Both the position numbers and the translations under genes were made by a program. Of a DNA stretch of 64,000 bases, positions 28,206 to 44,945 are shown piece by piece; positions within the stretch are counted from its first letter, which is position 1; each line of letters begins with the position of its first letter. A model generated the notes under the pieces. That model had not been told where the DNA came from, did no database searches, and saw nothing but the letters and a program-made list of their open reading frames with translations. This stretch comes from Pempheris klunzingeri (Eukaryota > Chordata > Actinopteri > Acropomatiformes > Pempheridae): positions 10,885,721 to 10,949,720 of the forward strand of contig NC_092027.1 in the NCBI RefSeq assembly GCF_042242105.1, written 5' to 3'.

Positions 28206-28844
28206 ATGTCATTTTTTTGGTAGAAGAATAAACAATGAAGATGAGACAAGGGATGAGTGCTCAAGTTGTCAGGCGGACCGACAGACAGACAGAAAGTAAT
28301 GCCTTTATTTTGTGTGTTTTAAGGCAACTTGACTACTTGTTTAACAGTTTTTTTCTTCATTATGAGATTTAGCTACTGTCCTGTTTGGTTTGTGGGTTAT
28401 CAAACTGAATTACCGCTCAGGAATAAAGCGGATTTAGCTTCACTAGAGCTAGAATTGGTTTTCCACCCAGTTTGATAGAGCTTTATTCCACAGTAGCCAA
28501 CTTTATTTTTATAAGCTGTTTTCAGTGAAATTGTAGTTTCTAAGACTTTGTATTATGGTAAAAAGATGTCAAAAGGGAGGATTTTGGTCTTAATTAAATT
28601 TTGGCCAAATATGTATTAAATGTTCTTCTGTTTGGGCATTGTAGGAAGACATATTCTATCATGTATACAGTATAATAGACTGTATAAAGAGTATATATAT
28701 TTTATATTCTTTTCCAGTCACAATTACTTGTGTGAAACAGTGAATATATGAGCCAAAGGTCATGGTAATCTGTCCTGTAACCTTACAATCTATACTGTTT
28801 CCAGGCCATATATATATGTATATGTACACAAAAACCTACAGTCA
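28206..28844. other. Convergent gap between grhl2 and ncald 3' ends
   Basis: About 640 AT-rich bases separate the plus-strand grhl2 poly(A) signal and the minus-strand ncald poly(A) signal. Both transcripts end here tail to tail. No exon seen. Confidence 0.55.
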
Positions 28845-29988
28845 GCCATTTTTCCCATTTTGTCTTTATTTGAATAACAAAATGGACATCCTACACAGAA
28901 CACATAATGCAAGTTAACAATACAAAATCTACAAAATGATACAGTGACAAAGTTTTTTTGTTCGACAGGTAACAACTGTACAGTATAAATGGATACAATA
29001 CTGTGATTTTTTTCTTTCATTTAATTCATCTATATTTGGCACTTGACCACAAGATGCTATTGAAGTGAAATAGTCACCTACTTGAAATGTGCATAAGCCC
29101 AGAGAATCACAACTGGCTGTTTTTTTCCCCCCAAAGTCATCATCATTCGTCTGCCTGTAAAGACTAATGTATCTCATGGTGTTTTCAGACCAGCAGGGAC
29201 AGGCAGGTGTATATTAAGCAGAACGGAAACAGCAAAGAGCGTTCAGTAAAATCCTGGAAAACCACAGTGAGGTTTGGTGGGTGCTGCAGCTACTCGGTAC
29301 CAACGTCAAGTTGTAAGTCAGTGAAGTGTCTGTTGCTGTGTGTCAGTCATAAAATATTTCTGTAACCCCCTCCCGTCATTACAGTAGTGCTCTTGGGGTG
29401 TTGCACTTTAACAACACATACACCATTTACAGACTGTTTTCACTCCGTTAACACTTAGCACACATAAAACTTTATGACTGCCAATGTTCACTGGCTTCCT
29501 GGGACATATGATGTCAGTAGTGGGGCGGGGATTGGGATCAAACTTAGATCTGTTATTTTCTCTCTCAATGTCGCAGTGGATATGCAAAGCTGAATGTACA
29601 TGTGTGGTCCTCTCCTTTTTAACCTCTCTAGCATAAATATGAGTGAATATACTGTACAACTTTCTTTCATATCATAATCGTCAAGAAAAAGCAGATAAAA
29701 TCGCTTTTTTTTTTTTTTAAATCACATTCCAATAATTTATACGTCAAAATTTTAAAGTGAATTTCCTCCACTGCAGCGAAACGCCACAATGTTATCACAC
29801 AGTAAAAGCATATATAAGCACATACTATATATATTCATATAATATCTAATTATTATTTTTTGCTGATACACTTGTTGAACCGTAGTTGAAAAAGAAGAAT
29901 CACAGCTCAGTTTATAGCATATGTCAAGTTCCTGTATTCATCAGTACAATTTATGCATTTATGTGATGTGTGCGTGTAGATTTTTGTG

Positions 29989-30038
<50 letters not shown>

Positions 30039-30860
30039 GACACAGAACTTGGCATTAAAAAAAAGTCACTTTCAAAAGAGCGGATGGTTGTAATCTGATA
30101 AAATAGTCCCCTTCATTTAGAAATCTGAGTCAGTTTTTAGTTTGATGTAACATTCCTCCAAGATGTACATTTAAAAAAAAAAAAAAATCATATTCTTTCT
30201 AAAATTCTTCTATGGTTAAAAACAAAATTTCCCAGACCTCCTGTCTACACAAACCACACTGTAAGCTGTGAACACTTGTAGTCCCAGACTCACATACTTC
30301 ATTTAATCCAGTGTTAACATGGAGTTAGACTGCAATACTTTGTAATGATCTGTCCATCATCACACAACAACCCGAGTCAGAGAACAAAATGAGCATGATT
30401 CCCTTTGAAAAAAAGGAATAATGCTTTAAAAATATCAAATAAAATAACAAAAAGAGACAGTGAACTTGGATCCGGCTCAATGTACCTCAGGAATCAGTTG
30501 GATTATCTTCGCTGGCCGTCTTCTCAGGCAGAGATAGCGCAGCTTTGATTCAGTGTGTACCATGTTTTTGATGGGATTTCAGTCCTTTGGGTTATATTTG
30601 TACTGTATGCGAGACCCGTGTCGTCTGTAGCTTTTGATCAGGCATAGAGGCACGTGTACAGTATGTGCATCTGAAAATATTACATATGTATTAAGCTTTG
30701 GTATTTGTCCTATGTACAGTTGCATGTTGTCTATGTGTGAGTGTGCATGTGCCTCTATAGCTCAAGTGATCAAACGACAACAATCTGAGGTGGGTCGGCA
30801 GGGAGGGATTTTTAAAAAGGTGTTAAATTAATCAAACTGTGATGGGAAAAGTCCAGTTTT
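28845..30860 (-). other. ncald 3' UTR
   Basis: From the TAG stop at 30,863-30,861 to a minus-strand AATAAA (TTTATT at 28,865-28,870) there are about 2 kb of AT-rich, non-coding sequence, a length typical for neuronal calcium sensor transcripts. It contains a (GT)22 array at 29,991-30,034. Earlier poly(A) sites are possible. Confidence 0.5.
29991..30034. repeat. (GT)n microsatellite in ncald 3' UTR
   Basis: Uninterrupted TG run; on the ncald (minus) transcript it reads (CA)n. Confidence 0.95.
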
Positions 30861-33823
<2,963 letters not shown>

Positions 33824-35997
33824 TCAGCCTTTTTGATACAAAGGGTGGGAGGAAGGACAGCGATTTATAAAGAAAAAAGATGCACAGCGCATTAAAAAAA
33901 CTGAATTAACTTCTCTTGTAAAAAGTAGCTGTTTCATTTGAGTTCTTAAAAAAACATTCACTTCTCAGAAAATACGCAGAATACTGTCACTACAAGTATC
34001 TTCAATCACATAGTCATTAGTTCCATTGTAACTTTAAAACTTGACAAAATGCTATTTCATGCAGCAAATACAGCCATATACTTCATGAGCGGGGCCATCT
34101 TCTATCAATTAAAGAGCTTATGGGACGAGCTGCCTCAGGATCTGCTTGGCTTACCACCTCTGCTAAATCATTTCCTGTGTAAAACCCTGAGGAGAGTTTT
34201 GGGATGTCAAAGTTCATGGAGTTTATTTTTATCTAACTGCACTTATCTTTTTCGCTTCGTTTGTTACCGTTTTGTGACAAAATGCACATGAATGTTATCA
34301 TAAAAGCCATGACAGTAGTCAGTAGTAGTAGAGATCAAGTGGAGTATGCGTTCAGTCTCCCATGCACCTGCACAATGAGACCCTTGCATGTTTTCCTGGT
34401 GCACAACCACTGTAGATACACCACAGCTACACCCACAATAACAGTGAAGCACACACTCAGTTGATAAGCCTCATGCATGCCAATATGTCTGTGTATGCAT
34501 CACTGCAAATGCAACTTCCATTTCCTGCAGGAACTCTGATGCTGATGCCTGGACACACACATACATACCCTCTGTATTAATACTTGAGATAGTTCATTGA
34601 CCTATTTTGGGTTTTTATGAGGCTTTTGCAGAGACAGTCACACTAGATAACAGTAAACCTCAAGTCTAATGTGACTACATTTAGCAAACGCATTACGAAA
34701 GCACGGCTGAATGAGCCTACATGCATACTAGCCACAGAGCTGATCCAACTTGGTGTGTCGGTCGTTGCAGAAAGTGAACAAGAAGATGCGGTTCATCATC
34801 TAACCCTGCAGCTAATGTGCTTAGCACTTTCCCCTGTCGGACTGCTAGCTGCCGCTGAGCAGAGGGAAGCTATTCTAAGCTTAGCCGAGGATAACGACAG
34901 ATAAAATCAGCCATGTCAGGTCAGGCCAAATAACTGTAAAGGCGGCTTGTTCCAGGAAGGGAAGCAAAAAAACTGTGTTTCCAGTCAATGTTTGGGGCCT
35001 TTCTTATTTTGTTTAAAGACTCCTGAGCTAAAATATGAAAGGGATAGTTTAGAAAATGTAAAGCAATAATGAGAACTAATAACTAAATTCACTCTTGTGT
35101 GATTTAAGCTTCAATTACCCATTTACTGACCCTTACAACTCATGTACATAATTAAATTTGGCTAATATCACTGAATGCAAATGTGGGCTGTTTAGTGGAA
35201 TACGTTCTTCTTGCCAAGAACAACGAACTTGGCGTCAATGAAAGTGCTGCGACAGTCACAAACTCACACTTCAACAAAAACAAACCAAACAAACATGGAA
35301 CAAACACTCGAGCAGAGGGACTATTCTGCACACAATAATTTAGTGATTTGGGCATTTTAAGTGAAACTGTGTGAATAGTGGGCCCTGTGAGGGAATTGTT
35401 TAAGTTTGAATTGCTTGCATTTTCCTTAGTTTTGTTGACTTCTAATGCAAGGACTCAGTCTTTGTCTCCCTTTATTTCACTCTCATACGTTCCAACAAAC
35501 GACCAGCTATAATCCTCTAATTAACAGAGTAAACAATGAGGCTCCAGCAATGTGGCAGCCACCTCTAATGAGTTCTCCGCCATTACCTATAGCTCACTTC
35601 AAAGCCAGTATAAAAAGGAGATTAACACCTGTTTACACTCTCATCGCTCTGGAGCAAACCACAGCAGCAGCCTCACAGCGCGGGTCCACAGTGAACTTTC
35701 AATATACAGACTGGAAGTGTGTCTGGCTTTAAATTAGACTGAAGCAAACAGCCTAAACCCAACAGGGGCAACATAGAGAACATTAAAATCCAAAGTATCA
35801 GCTAATACATAGTAAACATAATGCTATAGACCTAATAAGCTGATGCGGGGACACTATGTGTACAATTTCCAAGCAAAAACACAAAACATTTGATGATTCT
35901 AGGATCTCAATGGGGTTTGGGGCCGAGACATTTAATGGTGTAATTTTGTACTCTGAGATATTATGATGGGCACCTCTGCCCATTTGTGATGTTTATA

Positions 35998-36066
35998 GAC
36001 CAAACAATTAATCAAGAAAAAAATTGTTCATCAATAATGAAAACAATTGTTACTTGCAGCCCTGTT
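35998..36066. repeat. CGATTAATCG-family fragment, inverted end
   Basis: 'aaacaattaatcaagaaaaa' and 'atcaataatgaaaacaattg' with 'ttacttgcagccct' form the family's terminal region. Confidence 0.55.
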
Positions 36067-37529
36067 AGATTTACTGTTAAAATATTCCCAACATGTGCCT
36101 TTGAAAAGCCCGTGAACACAACTGTGCTACACCCACACAGGCCTTTTAATTTATTCTACCTGTTTAGACCTTTTCACAGGACTGTGTGGGTGTGTGCAGA
36201 CTGTGTTTAACAGGTCTTTTTCACAGCAGATATTTTTACCTGTCATAGCCAAAAAAGCACGGTTCTAACAAATAATATTAATTGATGCTGTTTTCCATTT
36301 AACTGGACCCTGGCCTTGAAGCACCTAAACGCACTGTGCTTTTATTATATTATTATTATTTGCATCTGCTCTTTTCTTCCTGTGATATATGTAAGTGTCT
36401 TGCTGTAGAAAGATGATCCAGACTTCCTGTGTAGGTGTACAGGGCCTTTAAAACACGCAATATGTCCATGTGACATAAATAAAGAAAATAATAAACAAAT
36501 AAAACTAAGCTAAAACATACTGCAAACAATAAAGAATACAGTAAATGTAAAAATATTTCATCTATATTACCACTGGAAGACAACAATCTGGCATTCTGAC
36601 AAGTTTATGTGGTTACAGTGGAAGAACTTAAATTCTTTCCACAATAATTCTTATAATACCCATTTATGGCTGAAATGCTATAAGACATAAAAGCAGCATC
36701 TGTTGTTGATTTGTGGCCAATCTTCAACTCTGGCTCATTTTTATGTTATTGCTCTTTTTCCAAGTTTCCTTGTCTCTAAAAAGTAAAGTCCAACTGAAGC
36801 CTCATCTAGCCACCCTTTTAGGAGCACAGCCCCATCTAACCAGACTAAAGTGATGTGACGTATGTTCACCTGCTATTTAATGTGCCGCAGCTGAGCAGCT
36901 TATTAACTATGCGGCCTCCAAACTGATGTTAGCAGTTCACTTTTCACCTGGTGAATGTTTGGTCGGTCGGTCGTTCAACAAGCTAAGCTGCAGGACAAGA
37001 TGTGTCTGTACGTCAGATAAGAAGGTGACTTTAGCAGGTAAAAGCTACTGTAGGTTGTTGTTCAAAGTTTTGCCCTGTGTGTTGTGCTGCTTTCTGGCTC
37101 AACTTGGGTTTCGGATGTTTCCTCAGACAGGACAAGTGCCTTCATCAGGGCAGTTTAGTATCCGCTTTCCTTACATACAGTCATTTGATCAGTCATGTGA
37201 CTTCATCATAGTAATTAAGCAAACAAAACAGCCATCCTTTTTTCCACTTATCGTGTGTACGTTACGTTACTTTACATTCATGTCCCCACAAGCCTGGTTC
37301 ACTTGGATGCATAAAAAAATCATGTTTGACATGTAACAATCAACTCGCAACAGCATCTTAGCAATCAGAGGTCTGTCTCTTAACCCCCAAACACACACAC
37401 ACACACACACAGACTGTCAGTCAGCTAATCAACCAGTCAAAGTCTTCCTGACTAGCTCCATTCATTTAATTCATAAACTCATCCTTTGTCTGATGTGTTG
37501 ACCGGAACCAACACATACTGTGTGCAATC

Positions 37530-37640
37530 TGCATTTTAATTGCTTAATGGATTGTGGAACGTCTGCATGATTATTGAGGCTGCGTTGTCATGGCGACTGA
37601 CCCGTATAATCACTCTTGTTTTTGGCAGCGAGAGGACGAA
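37530..37640. promoter_or_regulatory. Candidate regulatory element in ncald intron with X-box-like site
   Basis: Contains homeodomain-type AT cores ('ttttaattgcttaatggatt') and, at 37,584-37,597, GTTGTCATGGCGAC. That sequence is a near-palindromic RFX X-box, differing from GTTGCCATGGCAAC at two positions. It looks denser in motifs than its AT-rich flanks. Function is unproven. Confidence 0.35.
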
Positions 37641-37984
37641 AAAAACAAACAAAAAAACAACAACATATTATTTAACATGATCGTGCCTTTGATTCACAAT
37701 AGCATTTAATGAGACTTTCTGTGCAGACTGCCAGCTTGTTTAATTGTTTGCTTTTAGCAGTGGTCCTAATCAGCCAGACTTTTTACACGTAAATGTGGAG
37801 GAACAGAGGCGACTAAAGTGTTTCTCTGCCCTTTACTCTAAATGAGCGAAGGAACGTTACTTGGTGTTGATTTGTTGGCACTACAACAACAACATGGCAA
37901 GAGTTAGAGGATATATTCATGTTTATGTTCTTATTTTCATTACAAATCTGATGATGATCTTATCTGATTAATTCAATGTTTAGT

Positions 37985-38230
37985 CTAAGAAAATTTCCAG
38001 GCACAAATTCCCACAGCACAAGGTGACACCTTCAAATTATTTTTTTCTAACCAACACTAAAACATGCAGATACAACATTCACTTAAAAAAAACAGAGAAA
38101 AGAAGCAAATCCTCATATTTTAGAAGCTTGAAAGAACTACTGATTAGCATTTTTGCTTAATAAATGATCCAACTGAACGAATGACAAAACTATTAGTTAA
38201 TCAGTTATTCATTTTTAATCTACTATATAT
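37985..38230. repeat. CGATTAATCG-family dispersed repeat
   Basis: 'cccacagcacaaggtgacac' with cttcaaatt, 'gagaaaagaagcaaatcctc', 'cttaataaatgatccaactg' and 'ctattagttaatcagttatt' follow the family order. Close to full length. Confidence 0.65.
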
Positions 38231-38449
38231 TTCAGTGCTATTTTAAACTACAAAAGTAAAACAATAATAATACATTTAAATTTGATAACCCAAAGACACT
38301 TCACATGCAGAAAACAGGCAAAACTAATTACCATTAGCAACTAAAAATGAATTTCTTTAACTGTGAATTATGGTATAAATAAATACAAATAATTACTTTA
38401 ATTATCTAAAACATTTTTGCTGGTTTTTAAACTAATCAGCTGGATGTAG

Positions 38450-38530
38450 TTTCTGTGTGGAGTTTGCATGTTCTCCGTGTGGGTTTTTGTTTCCTCCCAC
38501 AGTCCACAGACATGCAGGTGAGGTCTATTT
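38450..38530 (+). repeat. SINE/L2-like fish repeat, plus-oriented fragment
   Basis: 'tgtgtggagtttgcatgttc' then 'tttcctcccacagtccacag' and 'acatgcaggtgagg' is the reverse complement of the core seen at 21,910-22,165. Confidence 0.7.
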
Positions 38531-39462
38531 TCATTGTTGACAACTCTTCTCAACGACCTATCAGGCCCATTTGTGAAAATGTCGTCCTTTCCCATATTCT
38601 GCTTGGTACCACTTAACATTAACTTTCCCTATTTGGCATCTATAAATAGTATCATGAACAAATGCTTAAATGGTTTATACCACTTGTCAAAAATAACCTC
38701 ATGTTGCTCCATGTGTAGAGCACCTATGGGTAAAAATGTTTTGTGTCTGCCTAAATGAATGTAATTTGACGTCAGTGCACCACACCCGCTCTATCCTGGC
38801 TGAAGGTTTCTGTTTATTTTAAAAGAAGAAATAAGGGGATGAGATCAGACCTCCACTGAACATCCCGTCATATAGTCACCCTAAGAACTCATCTATTTCT
38901 GGCTCTCAGAGATCACTGCCTACAATTAACCGTTAAGACTCTTACCTGCTGCTGCTGGCCGACCTTTGACGGCACTGTTACATAACCTAGGCTTTGACAA
39001 GTGTACAGGTCGCATGGCTCCTGAGGTTGAGACAAATGAGGGAACGCCGGGTGCTGATTTAACCTTGCGAGCGTGTCTGAGGGGACCACAGGCCTGAGAT
39101 AGAGTCGGTGACCTCAGCCTGAGAAAGGTATTAGCCAGCAGAGAACAGACTGTCGCTTTCGGTTTCTAATGACACCAACAGGACGATCATCCCGCTGGGC
39201 TTTGTGACAGGTTTGAGTCCTGAAACCAACAACAAGCCCGCTGACAATTTCATGACAAGATATCATAGTGTCACCAACTGGAGCGGCAACGCAGAGAGAA
39301 GCTTCTAGAGGCAAATATCTTCTTATCCTACAACCAGTTAAAGCAGCACATACCAGCACTGACACAACACTTACTTGATACCTTAGTTTCGATGAATATG
39401 AAGCAGTCTGAACGAAATACGTACTGTTTTCTTGATAAACAATCTATATTGTATAAAAATGA

Positions 39463-39640
39463 CCCAAAGTGACATCTTAAAATGTCTTGTTTTATTCAAT
39501 CAAACAGTCCAAAATATTCCCTTTACTATCATATAACAAAGAAAAGCACCAAATCCTCACATTTAACCTGAAACCAGTGACTTTTCTAGTATTAGTTGAT
39601 TATTAAAATAATAATTTCAGCTCTAGTGTTTGTCAAATAT
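39463..39640. repeat. CGATTAATCG-family dispersed repeat
   Basis: 'aaagtgacatcttaaaatgt' with cttgttttatt, 'aacaaagaaaagcaccaaat' with cctcacattt, and 'taatttcagctctagtg' at the end. One of the clearest copies. Confidence 0.7.
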
Positions 39641-39861
39641 GAACATTTTCAGTAGAAGACAGAAGCATTAAAGCAAGCACTCAAATACCAAATATTTGAA
39701 AATACTGGAAAACACCTTGGTTTGGAGAATATAAAACACACATTTCACCCTTTTTTCAACTAACAACAAATGCCAAACTGCTCGAGGAAACAGTGTTAAA
39801 GACTTTTGCCAAAATAAGTTGGAATGAGTTGGAAAAGTTTCCTGATGGAAAGATATTTGAA

Positions 39862-40000
39862 ATAGAGCTGTAACTATGAGTCCGTACATTTACTAGTCGA
39901 TCAACAGAAAATGTAACAATTAATTGTACATTTTTCATACTTAAATAGGCCACAAAATTCACTGGTTTGAGCCAATTCAAGCTTTCTTTGTCATCAATGA
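39862..40000. repeat. CGATTAATCG-family-related repeat
   Basis: 'agagctgtaactatgagtcc' then 'actagtcgatcaacagaaaa' and 'aacaattaattg' match the family's start. It lies 220 bases after the previous copy. Confidence 0.55.
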
Positions 40001-42384
40001 TGGTAAAACGAATAAATGAGCTTATTTGTGTTTATGACTGTTGGACGAGCACATGATGCCGGCGCTCAGTACTTAACACTTCGATATTCAATGCTACTGA
40101 CACGTTTTGGTCGGCACTTCTAATGTTTTAATGAGGTGTCATACGCAGCCTCTGCATTACTTTTGCGACTGGCATGAAACAAGTAAGGAAGAAAAAATCC
40201 TGCACAATTACGTGGCCAATATTTGCAGCTGAACAGGTTGACTTGTGCCTGCTTGAATCAAGAGCCCTCCACGAGGCGTTCGTCCTAGAACATCTTGCTG
40301 CCCACTTGCGTAACAGTCAGAAGTCTCCATTTATATCCTGCAGGTAAATCTTAACCCAAGAGTCCCACAGCTAATCCGAGAACAGAGAGAGAGCAGGAGG
40401 GGGAGAGGGGCCACAGAGAGCCAGAGTGAATAAAAGAGACTCGATCACAGATAGAAAGTTTATGAATGATACATTCATAATGCAATATGATCCGTCTGTG
40501 ACCAGGCTGCAGAGCTGAGGGCAGTTGCTCTCCACCTAACAGGCAGGCAATTCTTAGGCCTGCAACATCTGCAATCCGATATTCACACACAGGTCAAAAT
40601 TAAATAATTATTTTTAATCTCAGCTGTGATAAGATATTTTAAAAAATGACAACTTTATCCATCTCAGGTAAGAAAGGTTCAGCCAAAGACACGCTGGAAC
40701 AACCTGAGAGGCTTCAGCTCGAGTTAAAGTTGAATTTGAAGTCGCAGTTGAAGTCGATTTTCAGGCTACACCACAGTCAGACACATGATCTTGAGGAACA
40801 TAACATCACAACTACTCTTTCTTCTCTGCCACTTCAGCGAATAATTTCTCATTTAGTTCTGTTTTGCATCATCTGCGTTTGCAAGCACTGAGAGCCGTTT
40901 GATTAACAGAGTTTTAAACAGGTTAACAGCAGAATGATGAGCAGTTTAGGACCAAAACATCTGTTGTTGGTTGTTGTTGTTGTTATAATTGGTTAAAACT
41001 TCTTTATACGATTGGATCTGCATGACATCAACATTAAAGCTTGAGCACTAAACTTTTAGTCATCTGCATGGTTAAGTTTTGTCAGACATCAGCACTTAAC
41101 ATGTTTGACATCGTTTAAACAGCACTGTAATGATACATTTTGAATTTGATATATTTCAGAGAGATTTTTCTAAAGCTGTTGCACCACACTTATTGGTGTT
41201 AGAGGGATAGAGCAGCTCATATTCCTAAAAGGAAGGGAAGAAAAGCAGCTGGCAGACCTGCAGTGTTTTAATATATTTGATTTATCTGTTTTGTAAATGA
41301 CGAGATGGACTGACCTTTGGTGCATGAAACCAGAACCAGTCTTGACTTTCTATTCAAAAGATCAACATCAGTGTCATTAAAGTGCACTTAAGTACAGAGC
41401 CCAACACTAGTGAGATCCTACAGCATAGCAAAGACTCAAAACAAGACTGCTCTTTTTTTTTTTTCCTCAAACTGAAATTAAGTACATTCCTGTATGTTAG
41501 CGACTGAAACATGTCAGACGTCATATTGGAGCGGTTATTACTCAAACCCACAAAAACTAGCCTCAACAGCTGTAGGCAGTCCGGTATGAGCTCTGTAACA
41601 CATGCAACAGATGAATAAAACTAGAAAAGAAAATGATTAAAATGCCCCAGCCTTCACTCTCACAACCTATGATCTGGGTGATGAGAGGCTTGTCGGTTTC
41701 TCACTTCTGCCATTTTGGCTCAAATTTTATGAGACCTAAAAACGACAACCAGCAGCTCTACACGACATCTCAACGCACCATATAAATCCATCTCAAGTCG
41801 CCTTTAAAACTCCTATTGGCGGCAGCGCATTTGCAATCACGTCTGATCAGCAGCACATTTCAAACCATCAGACTCCACTGCTGCACGGCATAACTTTGGG
41901 AGCACCCGTGCTCACGTTACACGTGTGGTGAGGTGCGCTGTTCAGTGTAGCGTGCCTTTAGTGGCTCCTTGAATATCTGACTGCAACTCTATCTCCTGTG
42001 TGGAAGGTCAGAGCTGGTCTCCTGCTGGTCCAACCTGTACCAGAGTCTGGAGAGAAACTGACCTCTTCAGCAGGTTTGTTCTGTTGCCGTCAGGAAAACA
42101 GGAACCCTGGGCCATTAGTAAAGGAAGGTTATAGCAAATTACAACAGCAGCCAAGTCAAAAGGTATCAATAAAAAGGCTCAGAAAGTGAGATAAAGGTAG
42201 GAGACTGTGCAACAACTAAAAGTACAAGTAATTTTCCTGATTTGTAAATGTATTGTAATGTGTTGCAATAAAATTAATGAAACATGTGAAAGCTTAGCAG
42301 CATTCAGTGCACTAGGCCCATAACACCGACAGTTATAATTCTCTGTTTTTCGACTGATGCGTTGGGTTTTGGTTGAACCAAAAC

Positions 42385-42485
42385 AAGCACTTTGAGGACA
42401 TCACCTTGGTCTATGAGAAACTGAGACAACCATTCATGGACTAATCAGCAGATCGATCAACAATGAAAATAATCTCTAATCAAGA
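42385..42485. repeat. CGATTAATCG-family fragment
   Basis: 'ctttgaggacatcaccttgg' with 'actaatcagcagatcgatca' and 'acaatgaaaataatctctaa'. Confidence 0.5.
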
Positions 42486-44174
42486 TTTGGAGCTTCCCGC
42501 AAAAGCAGAGCAAACTGAACACTAACTGAGAATAGCCACGGCTGCCTTAGGCACCAGCTAATGTTTGTGTTCATTACAATACCACCTTTATTACTGCTGC
42601 TATCTGTTATTTCATGAGAATCTGAACAGTGGTAAATGCTTCAACACAACTGGCACTGCGTCTCTGGCGTCGGCACACATGGTAGGTTTTTGTTTTTAAG
42701 CCTAAGTGCCGAGAAAAGTGCCGACTGAACTGAAAGCGTGAAGCACCTCGACAATGTCTTCAAGCATTTCTTTCCTTCTCCAAATGTTGGTCGGAATCCC
42801 ATCCACGCTGCCTTTGAGAAACCTGAGGCAGCAACTTCATCATAATGCAGCACACACGAGCTCCCATTGTCAGCCAGAGAGCTTCGTGCGTCAAGGCGCT
42901 GCAGAAAACCACAATCATGACAGAGAAGCCATTACGAGGAGAGCGAATGAGAACAAGATAAAAAGTGTCACTGACAACAACCGCAAGACGGCAGGCAGAG
43001 CTGCAAAAACAGACTCTGGATTGGACACACACATGCCACCACTCACTCACATACACTCACAGCACATTGTCACTGATTGCATGAGGAGGGAGCTGTTTAC
43101 TTTGCACTGAATATCTAAATGTGTTTCTCTCTGAAACAGCCTGTTGTAAAGACAAAGGCTGCAGTGATGGAAATGTCAATCTGTCCAATGACTAAACAGC
43201 TCCCACCCCTCTCTGCTACTGAAATCTGCTGCACAGCATGTGTGAAATGCAGCCTTCTATCCCAAATATTATCGGTGTGACAATCCACAGTCTCTCTCTT
43301 TCTGTCTCACTCTTTATCTTAGCATCTGAGGCTTTCTCTTCCTCCTCCAGTTTAATCTTCCACTCATCCTTGCTTTCCCCCCCCCAGTCACTCTCCCCAC
43401 CAGCTTCCTCTGAAAAGGTCTAATTCAATTCAAAGGAGCCCCGACTGCTGCCCAGACAAGCATAACTACAGAGGACACTGCCAATGCGGTCAGTCTGGCC
43501 CAAAACAAACCCACAAGACACCCACGCTGATGAAAATAGAACATCTGTTCAAATTTAGCGTACATTTGTAAGGGTTCAGCATCTTGAAATGCTTGGATGG
43601 ATGCTTTTGACACCAAGGGGGCTATTATCTCGACTCCACCCTCGTGTCAGCACCTCCACAATGTTCTTGCCATGTTGTGTTGGCTGCCTGAGGTGAGAGG
43701 AAGAGCAAATTTCACTTGAGTTCTGGTTGAAATTTCCCTAAAAACTTATCAAACATTTGGAAGCCAGAGAGCGTCAAAGAGAGCGAGACAAGATATCATT
43801 TCAGAGTGTGTGTGTCGGCGGCAGGTTTCTGTTCTCTCCGTGTGAGTGAACCTCTGTCCTCTCACATCCTACGTTTTCAATTCATTCCAGTGAACTTAAG
43901 CTTCTCATCGTGTCACTGTTGTATTTATTTTTCTCAGTCTGTGTCCACACATGTCACTTCGCGCCAACGGCAGGTTCTCGTTTACATCCCACATCAAAAC
44001 CAAACCAACGGCATTCAATTAGCCTACCACAAGCCACCAGCCAAAAAAAGTAAATTTGCACAGGACCAAGTGAGGCCTCTTAATTCCACAAGTCACTCTG
44101 AGAGCAACTTTGTCTTCAGTTCGTTTAACCCTCAGTCCTACTTTGGCTGCTTGACAGTCTGATGGAAACCTGAA

Positions 44175-44410
44175 ACTAATGACGAATTTCAATGTAGCAA
44201 CTAATTGATGATTGAATGATTAATGTGTCAATTATTGTTTTGTTTAATAATTTAGTCAGCTTCCTGTAAAACAGACAAAAAGCAATAAGTCCATATGAGA
44301 AGACATTTTTACCTTATAAATGACTTAAACCATTTGTCTACAATCAAAATTGTTACAATTTCTGTTGATAGATTAATCAGTCGATCGACTAAGTGCTTCA
44401 GCACTGCTCC
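44175..44410. repeat. CGATTAATCG-family dispersed repeat
   Basis: 'aatgtagcaactaattgatg' at one end, 'cttataaatgacttaaacca' inside, and 'gattaatcagtcgatcgact' at the other end. Confidence 0.65.
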
Positions 44411-44534
44411 TTCTATATTGTATGTAAATTGAATATCTTTGGATTTGGGTCTTTGGTGAGATAAAACAGGGAGTTTGAAAGACCTCATCTTGGGCTCATT
44501 TGCCCTCAGGGACACTTTTCCTACATTTTATAGT

Positions 44535-44945
44535 CTAAACAATCAATTAATCTGAATCTATTTTAAGCCAGGATGACTGAAAATAATTAAATAAATTGTT
44601 CCACAATGCTGCAGTTAAAAACCATGTCTGCAAAGTAAACTTTCCCACTAAATATATGCTGTGACTCGTATTCTGCCGTTGTCTTCAGCTTGAAGACCTC
44701 ACCTTGGGTTCAGGGATAATGCAACAAACCTTTTTAAAACACATATGCTGACGTTATATGAACAGTTCACTGTTTTTTAAAAAAAAAAAGACAGATTAAC
44801 TGATAACAAAAAGATCTGTTAGCTACAGTCCTAAGACAAGGAAAAGCTACAAATCCTCATAATTAAGAAGCTGGAATCTGCAAATATTTGAGTGTTTTCT
44901 GGATAAATGACTTAACAGATTATAAAAATGCCCTGATTTCTTCTA
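44535..44945. repeat. CGATTAATCG-family fragments, clustered
   Basis: 'ctaaacaatcaattaatctg' near 44,537 and 'agacaaggaaaagctacaaa' with tcctcataatta and 'agaagctggaatctgcaaat' near 44,834-44,890. Probably two fragments. Confidence 0.55.

Noticed and set aside
36926-37336. 136-codon plus-strand frame in the ncald intron
   Set aside because: No recognisable motif and no plausible exon structure.
42754-43110. 118-codon plus-strand frame opposed by a 98-codon minus-strand frame
   Set aside because: Both are low-information frames without family signatures; overlapping antisense frames of this length are common by chance.
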